Positions 17,115 to 25,729 of a DNA stretch of 43,934 nt are shown piece after piece. The stretch spans positions 392,052 through 435,985 of the forward strand of contig NZ_JADWPD010000004.1 of assembly GCF_017308975.1 (NCBI RefSeq), in the 5' to 3' direction. Source of the DNA: Amycolatopsis sp. MtRt-6. Lineage in GTDB: Bacteria > Actinomycetota > Actinomycetes > Mycobacteriales > Pseudonocardiaceae. The notes beneath the pieces are model-generated. The model made no database searches and was not told where the DNA came from. It saw only the letters and a list, made by a program, of their open reading frames with translations. Each line of letters begins with the position of its first letter. The stretch's first letter is position 1. Made by a program: the position numbers and the translations under genes.

Positions 17115-18494
17115 ATGACCGCAGCCACGTACCAGGAGATCACCGACAAGAACGGAAGAGTCTACCGGGTCGGTGAGACCGACCGGGACATCATGGGCAG
17201 GCCACGGTGGACGATGGTCGTCCTGCCCTGGGTGGCCATGATGGCCATCAGCTCGTCGGAATACGCGTTCACTTCGGCCGAGGACACGCTGTCTTCGGCG
17301 CACGGCTGGCACGGCGCCCACATCTTCTGGCTGCTGGCCGTCTGGGTCTTCTTCCAGGCGGCGGTCGCGTTCCCCGCGGGCAAGATGCGGGAAAGCGGCA
17401 GGCTGTCCGCCCGGTCGGCGATGCTCCTCGGCGCCGTGGGCACCGTGCTCGGGTACCTGGCGCTGGCCTACTCGCCCAGCGTCTTCTGGGCCTACCTCGG
17501 GTTCGGCCTCTTCGGTGGTGGCGGTGCCGGGTTCGTGTACGCGACCTGCATCAACATGGTCGGCAAGTGGTACCCGGAACGCAAGGGCGGCAAGACGGGC
17601 TTCGTCAACGGCGGGTTCGCCTACGGCTCGGTCCCGTTCATCTTCATCTTCACCAACTACCTCGACTTGGGCAACTACGGCACCATCCTGCCCGCGGTCG
17701 GGCTGTTCCTGGCCGGCGCGGTCGCGGTCAGCGGGTTCTTCTTCCGCGACCCGCCGAAGAACTGGTGGCCGGCGCACGTCGATCCGCTGAAGGTGCCGGA
17801 CGACCCGCGCGTGCGCCGGTCGCTGGCGAAGAACCCGCCCGCGGTCAAGCAGTTCACGCCGCGGGAGGCGCTCAAGACCGGCATGCTGCCGCTGATGTGG
17901 ATCTGCCTGCTGTGCACGGCGGGCGTCAACATCTTCGGCATCTCCGCGCAGGTCCCGTTCGGCAAGGAGATGGGCTTCGCCGGTGGCATCGTCGCGCTGG
18001 CGATGAGCCTCAAGGCGGTCATCAACGGCGCCGGGCGCGGGGTGATCGGCTGGATCTCCGACCGGTACGGGCGGCGGCAGACGCTGCTGCTGGTCTGCGT
18101 GGTGCTCGGGCTCGCCCAGATCGCGGTGTACCTGTCCGGATCCATCGGCAGCATGCCGCTGTTCCTGCTGGCGTCGATGATCTCCGGGTTCGGTGGCGGC
18201 GCGATCTTCCCGCTGTTCGCCGCGCTGACCGCGGACTACTTCGGGGAGAACAACAACGCCAGCAACTACGGCCTCGTCTACAGCTCGAAGCTCGTTTCGG
18301 GGATCGTCGGCGCGGGCCTCGGGAAGATGGTCATCGACGGGTGGGGTTACGGCGCGGCCTTCTACCTGGCGGCCGCGACGAGCCTGCTGGCGGCCGGCCT
18401 CGCGTTGTTCCTGCGCCAGCCCGGCCGGAAGCCGGGCGGGATGCGTACCGAGCTCGCCGAAACCGAGCTCGTCGCGCGCCCCGCCACCGGCTGA
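17115..18494 (+). CDS. OFA-family MFS transporter, probable oxalate:formate antiporter
   Basis: The protein is 459 residues with about 12 membrane segments. The N-terminal tag VYRVGETDRDIMGRPRWTMV matches the paralogue at 18548. The OFA signature region GGGGAGFVYATCINMVGKW and YPERKGGKTGFVNGGFAYGS is conserved, as are DPPKNWWP and LTADYFGENNNASNYGLVYS. The position, fourth gene after the oxc-like gene and frc, makes oxalate uptake coupled to formate export the simplest role. The ATG at 17115 has GAAAGAG upstream. It is about 65% identical by eye over conserved blocks to the next gene, suggesting tandem duplication with possible specialisation. Confidence 0.88.
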   Translation: MTAATYQEITDKNGRVYRVGETDRDIMGRPRWTMVVLPWVAMMAISSSEYAFTSAEDTLSSAHGWHGAHIFWLLAVWVFFQAAVAFPAGKMRESGRLSARSAMLLGAVGTVLGYLALAYSPSVFWAYLGFGLFGGGGAGFVYATCINMVGKWYPERKGGKTGFVNGGFAYGSVPFIFIFTNYLDLGNYGTILPAVGLFLAGAVAVSGFFFRDPPKNWWPAHVDPLKVPDDPRVRRSLAKNPPAVKQFTPREALKTGMLPLMWICLLCTAGVNIFGISAQVPFGKEMGFAGGIVALAMSLKAVINGAGRGVIGWISDRYGRRQTLLLVCVVLGLAQIAVYLSGSIGSMPLFLLASMISGFGGGAIFPLFAALTADYFGENNNASNYGLVYSSKLVSGIVGAGLGKMVIDGWGYGAAFYLAAATSLLAAGLALFLRQPGRKPGGMRTELAETELVARPATG

Positions 18495-18547
18495 CGTCCG
18501 GCTCGGCAGCAGCGGACCCGAGTCGGCGCGGACGAAAGAGATCTGTC

Positions 18548-19870
18548 ATGACCACAGCGCAGTACCAGGAGATCACCGACGAGAACGGACGGGTGTACCG
18601 GGTCGGCGAAACCCCGCACGACATCATGGGACGCTCGCGCAGCTGGATGGTCTGGCTGCCGTGGATCGCGATGATGGCGGTCAGCGTCTTCGAGTACGGC
18701 TGGGGTGCCGTCGAAGGCACCCTGGAGCAGAAGTACGGCTGGACCCTGTCGGACGCGTTCTGGCTGGCCAGCATCTGGGCGGTGTTCCAGGCCGCGGTCG
18801 CGTTCCCGGCCGGGCGCCTGCGGGAGAAGAACATCGTGTCGGCGCGGACGGCCATGCTCGCCGGCGCGGTGTGCAGTGCGATCGGCTACTTCACCATTTC
18901 GCACAGCGGCAACCTGGTGCTGGCGTTCGCCGGCTACTCGGTGCTGGGCGGGATCGGCGCCGGGCTGGTGTACGCGACCTGCGTCAACATGGTCGGCAAG
19001 TGGTACCCGGAAAAGCGGGGCGCACGGACCGGGTTCGTCAACGGCGGTTTCGCCTACGGCGCAGTCCCGTTCATCTACGTGTTCGCCGCCTTCCTCACCC
19101 CGGCCAACTATTCGGTGATCCTCGACGTCATGGGCGTGTACATGCTCGTCGCCGTCGGGATCTGCGGGTTCCTGTTCAAGGACCCGCCGAAGAGCTGGTG
19201 GCCGAAGGACGTCGACCCGCTGACGTGGGCGCGCGACCGGCAGGCCGAGAACGGGGGACTGGCGAAGAACCCGCCCGCGGTGAAGCAGTTCTCGCCGGCG
19301 GAAGCCGTCCGGACCGGGATGCTGCCGCTGATGTGGGTGTGCCTGGTGATCATCGGCGGGGTTTCGCTGTTCGGCATCAACTTCCAGGTGCCGTTCGCGA
19401 AGGTGAGCCACTTCGGCGCGTTCGTCGCCGCTTCTTCGGCCGGGGTGCTGGCCGTCGTGAACGGCACCGGCCGCGCGGTCGTCGGCTGGGCGTCGGACAA
19501 GCTCGGGCGGCGGCAGACGCTCACCCTCGTACTGGTGGTCGCGGCCGTCGCGCAGTTCGGCGTGCTGTACGCCGGGAACACGCACAACCTGGTGCTGTTC
19601 ATGGTGTTCGCGTTCCTGACCGGCTTCGGCGGCGGCGCGTTCTACCCGCTGTTCGCCGCGCTGGTGCCGGACTACTTCGGCGAGAACAACAACGCGTCGA
19701 ACTACGGGCTGGTCTACAGCGCGAAACTGGTCGGTGGCGTCGGCGGCGGTGGCCTCGCCGCGGGGGTCATCAGCGTGTGGGGCTACACGGGCGCGTACAT
19801 CCTCGCCGGGTGCATCGCGCTCCTTTCGGCGGTGCTGACGCTGTTCCTGCGCCAGCCCGGCCGGAAGCGG
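18548..19870 (+). CDS. OFA-family MFS transporter, 3' end unreadable
   Basis: About 441 residues are reliable, from the ATG at 18548 (MTTAQYQEITDENGRVYRVG) to the last membrane helix LFLRQPGRKR at 19870. It shares with its neighbour FAGYSVLGGIGAGLVYATC, DPPKSWWP and YFGENNNASNYGLVYSAKL. After 19870 the sequence turns into C and G runs and the frame stays open into the antisense of gntR, which is not believable. The paralogue ends about 20 residues after the same point, so the true stop is probably before 20033; a TGA at 20022 is reached if one base is gained or lost. The likely role is oxalate/formate exchange. Confidence 0.85.
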
Positions 19871-19992
19871 CCCCCCCACCCCCCAAACCACACGGGGGGG
19901 GGCCCGCCGCGCGCCGCCGCCCGGGGGGGTGAGGGTGTCGCGCCCCCCCCCGGCCCGCCCCCCCACCCTGCGCCCCAACCCGGGGGGGGGCC
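19871..19992. other. G/C homopolymer stretch, probable sequencing or assembly error
   Basis: This stretch contains repeated runs of 6-9 C or G separated by a few bases, unlike anything else in the window except its first 50 bases. The C-run and G-run blocks can fold on each other, so a GC-rich terminator or polymerase-stalling structure may underlie it. No protein should be predicted through it. Confidence 0.65.
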
Positions 19993-20032
19993 CGCGCCGG
20001 CCGTCGGCGTCAGCCGGCGGTTGATCCGGTGC

Positions 20033-20069
20033 GGCTCCCCGGTCCTGCCGAAATCAGGATCGGGGAGCC
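20033..20069. terminator. Bidirectional hairpin between OFA gene and gntR
   Basis: GGCTCCCCGGTCCTG (20033-20047) pairs with CAGGATCGGGGAGCC (20055-20069), a 15-bp stem with one G-U and a 7-base loop. The right arm includes the last codons of gntR. It lies between two convergent transcripts and can serve both. Confidence 0.65.
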
Positions 20070-20791
20070 TCCGGACGTTCGTGGTAGGCCTGGCGGGTCC
20101 GTTCGGTGTGCTTGGCCATGATTTTCTCGGCCAGCTCCGCGTCCTCCATCGCGATCGCGGTGATCAGTTCCTCGTGCTCGTGCCAGGCGTCCTGGCCGCG
20201 GGGCCGGGCGATCGGCGTGTAGTACCAGCGGACCCGGCGGTCGACCAGGCCGATGAGCTCCGCCAGCACGGCGTTCCCGGACAGCTGGGTGATAAACGCG
20301 TGCAGGGCGGCGTTGGCCGCGACCAGGCCCTCGGTGTCGTCGGCCTGGAGGGCCTTGACGCCGGCTTTCTGCAGTTGCCAGAGCCGTTCGACGTCCGCCA
20401 CCGTGGCCCGCTCGGCCGCGAGCTTCGCGGAGTGCGTCTCCAGCACACTGCGGACGCTCAGCAGCTGGTCGGCTTCCTCGTCGGTCGGCAGGTGCACGAA
20501 CGCCCCCTGGGCCGGACGGAGGTCGACCCAGCCCTCGCTCTGCAGCCGCTGCAGTGCTTCCCGGACCGGCTGCCTGCTGACGCCGAGGTACTCGGCGAGG
20601 TCGGCCTCGACCAGGTGCTGCCCCGGTTCGAGCGTGCGGTTGATGATCAGTTCGGCGAGCGCCTCGTAGACGACCTGCCGCAGCGGGGCGGGCCGCTCGA
20701 CGCGCTTGGCGGCGGTCGAGCTGAGCGAGCCCTTGGCCGTGCGGCGCCCGGTGGGGCCGCGGTCGGGCAGGGGGGAAGCGGGCTGGCTCAC
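20054..20791 (-). CDS. GntR-family (FadR/FCD-type) regulator of the oxalate genes
   Basis: The protein is 245 residues, starting at GTG 20791. A 35-residue basic leader precedes the winged helix (LRQVVYEALAELIINRTLEP, then LAEYLGVSRQPVREALQRLQ, then EGWVDLRPAQGAFV). The C-terminal FCD domain has the expected metal/ligand positions in ANAALHAFITQLSGN and WHEHEELITAI, which usually bind a carboxylate ligand. It sits between the oxc operon and the divergent panE-formate dehydrogenase operon. The shared ATACnGnATnCAAT boxes at three nearby promoters make it the most likely pathway-specific regulator, with oxalate, oxalyl-CoA or glyoxylate as candidate effectors. This assignment is inferred from position. 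Confidence 0.85.
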   Translation of the reverse strand: MSQPASPLPDRGPTGRRTAKGSLSSTAAKRVERPAPLRQVVYEALAELIINRTLEPGQHLVEADLAEYLGVSRQPVREALQRLQSEGWVDLRPAQGAFVHLPTDEEADQLLSVRSVLETHSAKLAAERATVADVERLWQLQKAGVKALQADDTEGLVAANAALHAFITQLSGNAVLAELIGLVDRRVRWYYTPIARPRGQDAWHEHEELITAIAMEDAELAEKIMAKHTERTRQAYHERPEAPRS

Positions 20792-20835
20792 GGGACACCT
20801 CGAGTCGGAGAGGAAAGCGATGATCTCGATTCAGG

Positions 20836-20859
20836 ATACAGGTTTTGGTATGCAAAATC
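20836..20859 (-). promoter_or_regulatory. Degenerate operator-like sequence upstream of gntR
   Basis: GGTATGCAAAATC at 20847-20859 resembles the right half of the ATACnGTATGCAATC box, with ATACA at 20836-20840 as a displaced left half. It lies 45-68 bp upstream of the gntR GTG and could be an autoregulatory site. The match is weak. Confidence 0.35.
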
Positions 20860-21018
20860 CCAGAAACTCACCCGACTCAGGGGTTTTCTGCCGATGTGGA
20901 TCAACAGTCGTCCGGCGACGTAACCCAAAGTGTCTGATTTGTCGCGCTTCGTTACGCCGCCGGAGTGGTGTCCGCAGCTTGAGGCCCATTGGCCTCTGGT
21001 TTTGAGCGCGGATCCAGG

Positions 21019-21033
21019 ATACTGTATGCAATC
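21019..21033 (+). promoter_or_regulatory. ATACnGnATnCAAT operator before panE-like gene
   Basis: ATACTGTATGCAATC ends 24 bases upstream of the ATG at 21058. It is the third clear copy of the box and differs from the 11788 copy at one base. The core ATACTGTAT is nearly palindromic. Confidence 0.6.
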
Positions 21034-21057
21034 ACGGCCGGACCAGGGAGGCACATC

Positions 21058-22047
21058 ATGAAGGTGGCTGTTCTCGGGGCCGGGGCGATCGGCGCCTACG
21101 TCGGGGCCGCGCTGCACCGCGGCGGGACCGAAGTGCACCTGATCGCCCGCCGGGCCCACCTCGCCGCGATGCGCGAACGCGGTGTCCGCGTGCTCAGCCC
21201 GCGCGGCGACTTCACCGCCCACCCCCACGTCACCGACGACCCCGCCGAGGTGGGCGCGGTCGACTACGTATTCCTCGGCCTGAAGGCCAACTCCTACGCC
21301 TCCTGCGGCGAGCTGCTCGCCCCGCTGCTCGGGCCGGAGACGGCCATCGTCGCCGCGCAGAACGGCATCCCGTGGTGGTACTTCCACGGCCTGAAGGGAC
21401 ATCCCCTGGAAGGGCAGCGGATCGAGACCGTCGACCCCGGCGGCTCGGTGACGGCGGTCCTCGAACTGCGGCGGGCGATCGGATGCGTCGTGTACTGCTC
21501 GACCGTCATCGAAGAGCCGGGCGTCGTCCGGCACCTGGAAGGCACGCGGTTCTCCCTCGGCGAGCCGGACGGCGAGATCTCGGCGCGCGCCAAGGTGCTC
21601 AGCGCGGCGATGATCGCCGGCGGGCTCAAGGCGCCGGTCGAGGCCGACCTGCGCAACGACATCTGGATCAAGCTGATGGGCAACGTCGCCTTCAACCCGC
21701 TGTCGGCGCTGACCCGGGCGACCATGGCCCAGATGTGCGAGCACGACGACACCCGCGAGCTCGTCGCCACCATGATGACCGAGACCCTCGAAATCGCCCG
21801 TGCCGCGGGCAGCGACCCGGGCGTCTCGGTCGAGAAGCGCATCGACGGCGCCTGGCGCGTCGGCCACCACAAGACGTCGATGCTGCAGGACCTCGAAGCG
21901 GGCAAGCCCCTGGAGATCGACGCGATCATCGGCGCGGTCGTCGAGCTGGCCGGCCTCACCGGCGTGCCCGCGCCCGCCCTGCGATACGTCCACGCCGCCA
22001 TCTCGCTGCTCGACCACACCAGCAAAGTCCCCGTCGGGTCGCACTGA
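21058..22047 (+). CDS. PanE-like reductase, probable oxalyl-CoA reductase (PanE2-type)
   Basis: The protein is 329 residues in the ketopantoate reductase family. It has the N-terminal NAD(P)-binding start MKVAVLGAGAIGAYVGAALH, AQNGIPWWYFHG, the C-terminal helical domain with NDIWIKLMGNVAFNPLSALT (the catalytic Lys lies in this helix in PanE) and HHKTSMLQDLEAGKPLEIDA. In Methylobacterium extorquens a PanE paralogue, PanE2, reduces oxalyl-CoA to glyoxylate. Here the gene opens an operon with formate dehydrogenase inside an oxalate locus, with glyoxylate-using genes following, so that role fits far better than pantothenate synthesis. The ATG at 21058 has GGGAGG upstream. The specific substrate is inferred from context. 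Confidence 0.8.
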   Translation: MKVAVLGAGAIGAYVGAALHRGGTEVHLIARRAHLAAMRERGVRVLSPRGDFTAHPHVTDDPAEVGAVDYVFLGLKANSYASCGELLAPLLGPETAIVAAQNGIPWWYFHGLKGHPLEGQRIETVDPGGSVTAVLELRRAIGCVVYCSTVIEEPGVVRHLEGTRFSLGEPDGEISARAKVLSAAMIAGGLKAPVEADLRNDIWIKLMGNVAFNPLSALTRATMAQMCEHDDTRELVATMMTETLEIARAAGSDPGVSVEKRIDGAWRVGHHKTSMLQDLEAGKPLEIDAIIGAVVELAGLTGVPAPALRYVHAAISLLDHTSKVPVGSH

Positions 22048-22059
22048 CCGGAGGTCCCC

Positions 22060-23982
22060 GTGAAGCGCAGGAACACCGAGCCGTACGTCCGGCTCACCCA
22101 GCCCCTGGTGCGCGATTCCGGCGTGCTGCGGCCGGCGACCTGGTCCGAAGCCCTCGACCGGGCCGCCGCCGGGATCCGCCGCACCCTGGACGGCAAGGGG
22201 CCCGAGGCGTTCGGGATGTTCTCGTGCGCCCGCGCCACCAACGAGATGAACTTCGTGGCGCAGAAGTTCACTCGCGCGGTGATCGGCACGAACAACGTCG
22301 ATTCGTGCAACCGCACCTGCCACGCGCCCAGCGTCGCCGGGCTGGCCCGCGTGTTCGGCAGCGGCGGCGGCACGTCGTCCTACCAGGAGATCGAAGACGC
22401 CGACGTCATCGTGATCTGGGGCGGCAACCCGCGCGAGGCGCACCCGATCTTCTTCCACCACGTGCTCAAGGCCGTCCACAAGGGAGCGAAGCTCTTCGTC
22501 GTCGACCCGCGGCAGACCAGCACCGCGAGCTGGGCCCACCGGCAGCTGCAGCTGGAGGTCGGCACCGACATCCCGCTGGCCCACGCCATCGCCCGGGAGA
22601 TCATCCACTCCGGGCTCGCCAACACGACGTTCATCGAGCGGGCCACCGAGGGGTACGCCGAGTTCGCCGCGTCGGTCGAGCCGTGGACCCTGGAGGTCGC
22701 GGAGAAGACCACCGGCGTCCCGGCCGAGCTGATCCGCGAACTCGCCCACACCTACGCCCGCGCCGACCGCGGCCAGCTGTCGTGGACCCTCGGCATCACC
22801 GAGCACCACAACGGCACCGACAACGTGCTGTCGCTGATCAACCTGGCGCTGCTGGCCGGCCAGGTCGGCCGCTACGGCGCCGGGCTGAACCCGCTGCGCG
22901 GGCAGAACAACGTCCAGGGCGGCGGCGACATGGGCGCCATCCCGGACCGGCTCCCGGGCTTCCAGGACGTCCTCGACGCCGGCGTCCGGGCGAAGTTCGA
23001 CACCGCGTGGGGCTCGTCGATCCCGCCGCACAAGGGCCTCAACCTCACCCAGATGCTCGACGCGATGGAACGCGGCGACCTGACCTGCGTGTACATCATC
23101 GGCGAGAACCCGGTGCAGTCCGAAGCGGACTGCGAGCACACGATCAAGCGGCTGGCCAACATCGACCACCTGATCGTGCAGGACATCTTCCTGACCAAGA
23201 CCGCGCAGCTGGCCGACGTCGTGCTGCCGGCGACGGCGGCCTGGTGCGAGAGCGACGGCACCTTCACCAACTCCGAACGGCGGGTGCAGCGCGTCCGCAA
23301 GGCCCTCGAACCGCCGGAAGGCGCGCGCGACGACATCGAGCTGCTGTCGGAGCTCGCGCGCCGGCTCGGCCACGACTGGCACTACACCGGCGGCGAAGAG
23401 GTCTGGGACGAGCTGCGGTCGCTGTCGCCGATGCACGCCGGTATGTCGTATACCCGGCTCGAGGCGCTCGGCGGGATCCAATGGCCGTGCTTCTCCGAAG
23501 ACACCCTCGAACCGACGTTCCTCCACGGCCGGCTGTGGGCCGAGGACCCGGCCGAACGCGGCCGCCCGGCGCCGTTCACGGTGCTCGAACACAGCCCGCC
23601 CGTCGACCTGCTCACCGAGGAGTTCCCGATCCGGCTCACCACCGGGCGGCGGCTCGATTCCTACAACACCGGCGTCCAGTCCGGCGGGTTCCCGTCGCCG
23701 CTGCGGCAGGGGGAGACCCTCGACCTCTGCCCGGAGGACGCGCGCGCACTGGGTGTCGAACCCGACGAGCTGGTCCAGATCTCGTCGCGGCGGGGTGCGA
23801 TCGTGGCGCCCGTCCGGCTCGACAAGGGCCTGAAACCCGGGCTGGCGTTCATGACGTTCCACTTCCCGGACGAGGTCGACGTCAACGTCATCACCATCGA
23901 AGCCACCTGCCCGATCGCGGGGACGGCCGAGTACAAGGCCGCGGCCATCCGCGTCGACAAGCTCTCGGCAGTGGGAGCCTGA
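22060..23982 (+). CDS. Formate dehydrogenase catalytic chain lacking its N-terminal [4Fe-4S] domain
   Basis: The protein is 640 residues, a molybdopterin oxidoreductase. NNVDSCNRTCHAPSVAGL aligns with the FdhF active site, with C87 in place of selenocysteine as molybdenum ligand and H88 next to it. QNNVQGGGDMGAIPD, VQDIFLTKTAQLADVVLPAT and IQWPC match formate dehydrogenases. It begins (MKRRNTEPYVRLTQPLVR) exactly where FdhF enters its second domain; the CxxCxxxC Fe-S module is absent. That module is found at the end of the protein at 25726-26583. GTG at 22060 has CCGGAGG upstream and there is no upstream frame carrying the missing domain. It oxidises formate to CO2. Confidence 0.9.
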   Translation: MKRRNTEPYVRLTQPLVRDSGVLRPATWSEALDRAAAGIRRTLDGKGPEAFGMFSCARATNEMNFVAQKFTRAVIGTNNVDSCNRTCHAPSVAGLARVFGSGGGTSSYQEIEDADVIVIWGGNPREAHPIFFHHVLKAVHKGAKLFVVDPRQTSTASWAHRQLQLEVGTDIPLAHAIAREIIHSGLANTTFIERATEGYAEFAASVEPWTLEVAEKTTGVPAELIRELAHTYARADRGQLSWTLGITEHHNGTDNVLSLINLALLAGQVGRYGAGLNPLRGQNNVQGGGDMGAIPDRLPGFQDVLDAGVRAKFDTAWGSSIPPHKGLNLTQMLDAMERGDLTCVYIIGENPVQSEADCEHTIKRLANIDHLIVQDIFLTKTAQLADVVLPATAAWCESDGTFTNSERRVQRVRKALEPPEGARDDIELLSELARRLGHDWHYTGGEEVWDELRSLSPMHAGMSYTRLEALGGIQWPCFSEDTLEPTFLHGRLWAEDPAERGRPAPFTVLEHSPPVDLLTEEFPIRLTTGRRLDSYNTGVQSGGFPSPLRQGETLDLCPEDARALGVEPDELVQISSRRGAIVAPVRLDKGLKPGLAFMTFHFPDEVDVNVITIEATCPIAGTAEYKAAAIRVDKLSAVGA

Positions 23983-23983
23983 A

Positions 23984-25729
23984 GTGGACCTCAAGCTGCT
24001 GGACGCGATCGCGTCGCACGAAGAGCGGGAAGCCGTCGCCGGGTTCGCCGGCGGGGGCCGTGACCAGCTGCTGCCCGCGCTGCACGCGGTCAACGACCGC
24101 GTCGGCTGGATCAGCCAGGGCGCGCTCAACCTCATCTGCGAGACGCTGCACGTGCCGCCGGCCGACGCGTACGGCGTGGCGAGCTTCTACTCGCTGTTCG
24201 CGCTGGAGGAGCGGCCGGAGCGGGTGGTGCACGTCTGCACCGACCTGGCCTGCCGGATCAGTGGCGCGGATACTGTATGCGATGTCCTCACCGAGCACGT
24301 CGGCGTCGCGGGGAAGGCGCGCGGCGGGGTCACGTGGCAGCGCAGCCCGTGCCTCGGCGTCTGCGAACGGGCCCCCGCGGCGCTGACGTTCCAGGCCGGC
24401 GACCCGGCGACGACGGAACTCGTCGCCCCGGTCACCGGCGCGTCGGCGGTGCTGGCCGCCGGGCGGGCACCGTCTGTTTCGGAGGGGGCCCCGCCAGTGC
24501 TCCACCAGCGGGACGGGCTGCGGCTGCTGCGCCGGGTCGGCGTCGTCGACCCGGCCAGTCTGGACGACTACCGGGCGACCGGCGGTTACGCGGCCCTGCG
24601 CAACGCCCTGCGGATGGGGCAGGCCGCGGTCATCCGCGAGGTCACCGACTCCGGGCTGCTCGGCCGCGGCGGCGCCGCGTTCCCGACCGGGCGCAAGTGG
24701 GCGGCCACCGCCGCCCAGCCCGCCGGGCCGCACTACCTGGTGTGCAACGCCGACGAGAGCGAGCCCGGCACCTTCAAGGACCGGGTGCTCCTGGAGGGCG
24801 ACCCGTTCGCCCTGGTCGAGGCGATGACGATCGCGGCGTTCGCGATCGGCGCCCGGCAGGGGTACGTGTACCTGCGCGGCGAGTACCCGCGCGCGCTGCG
24901 GCTGCTGCGGAACGCGCTGGCGGCCGCTCGCGACCGCGGGTTCCTCGGCGAGGACGTCATGGGGCACGCGGGCTTCTCGTTCGACATCGAGATCCGGCGT
25001 GGCGCGGGCGCCTACATCTGCGGCGAGGAAACGGCGATCTTCAACTCGATCGAGGGTTTCCGCGGGGAGCCCCGGACGAAGCCGCCGTTCCCGGTCGAGC
25101 AGGGGCTGTTCGGCAAGCCGACCGTGGTGAACAACGTCGAGACGCTGGTCAACGTGCCGCTGATCCTCACCGAGGGGGCGGCCGCGTACCGTTCGCTCGG
25201 CACCGAATCTTCGGCCGGGCCGAAGCTGTTCTGCCTCTCCGGCAACGTCGAGCGGCCCGGTGTCTACGAAGTACCGTTCGGGACGACGCTGCGGGAGCTG
25301 CTCGCGATGGCCGGGGGAGTACCGGAGGGTCGCTCGCTGCGCGCGATCCTGCTGGGTGGCGCGGCCGGCGGGTTCGTCCGGCCGGACGAGCTGGACCTGC
25401 CGCTGACGTTCGAGGACGCGCGGGCGGCCAAGACGACGCTCGGCTCGGGGGTCGTCCTGGTCCTCGACGACCTCGTGGACCTGGGTGGGTTCCTGCTGCG
25501 GATCGCCGAGTTCTTCCGCGACGAGTCGTGCGGCCAGTGCGTCCCGTGCCGGATCGGGACGGTGCGGCAGGAGGAGGCGATCCGCCGCGTCCTGGCGTCC
25601 GGGACGGAGGAACGGCCGCTGCTGCGCGAGGTCGGCGGCGTCATGCGGGACTCGTCGATCTGCGGCCTCGGCCAGACCGCGTGGAACGCCATCGAGTCGG
25701 CCATCGACCGGTTGGGAGCGCTGAAATGA
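23984..25729 (+). CDS. Formate dehydrogenase NuoE-NuoF fusion subunit (NADH-forming)
   Basis: The protein is 581 residues. Residues 1-150 are a NuoE/FdsG-type thioredoxin-fold domain with [2Fe-2S] cysteines C85, C90, C123 and C127. From about 170 it is NuoF/FdsB-like: SGLLGRGGAAFPTGRKW (FMN/NAD-binding glycine loop), CNADESEPGTFKDR, GAGAYICGEETAIFNSIEG, and a [4Fe-4S] site SCGQCVPCRIG (C516, C519, C522) with the later SSICGLG Cys. Electrons from formate pass through Fe-S centres to FMN and NAD+. In Cupriavidus these are separate FdsG and FdsB chains. GTG at 23984 follows the previous stop by one base; the stop overlaps the next ATG as ATGA. Confidence 0.92.
   Translation: MDLKLLDAIASHEEREAVAGFAGGGRDQLLPALHAVNDRVGWISQGALNLICETLHVPPADAYGVASFYSLFALEERPERVVHVCTDLACRISGADTVCDVLTEHVGVAGKARGGVTWQRSPCLGVCERAPAALTFQAGDPATTELVAPVTGASAVLAAGRAPSVSEGAPPVLHQRDGLRLLRRVGVVDPASLDDYRATGGYAALRNALRMGQAAVIREVTDSGLLGRGGAAFPTGRKWAATAAQPAGPHYLVCNADESEPGTFKDRVLLEGDPFALVEAMTIAAFAIGARQGYVYLRGEYPRALRLLRNALAAARDRGFLGEDVMGHAGFSFDIEIRRGAGAYICGEETAIFNSIEGFRGEPRTKPPFPVEQGLFGKPTVVNNVETLVNVPLILTEGAAAYRSLGTESSAGPKLFCLSGNVERPGVYEVPFGTTLRELLAMAGGVPEGRSLRAILLGGAAGGFVRPDELDLPLTFEDARAAKTTLGSGVVLVLDDLVDLGGFLLRIAEFFRDESCGQCVPCRIGTVRQEEAIRRVLASGTEERPLLREVGGVMRDSSICGLGQTAWNAIESAIDRLGALK

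Noticed and set aside
18548..20923. One very long transporter protein reading through to 20923
   Set aside because: Past 19870 it is Gly/Pro runs and then the antisense of gntR; paralogue length and a bidirectional terminator at 20033 argue for an artefact.
21058..22047. Pantothenate biosynthesis PanE
   Set aside because: No other pantothenate genes are present; operon and operator tie it to oxalate and formate.
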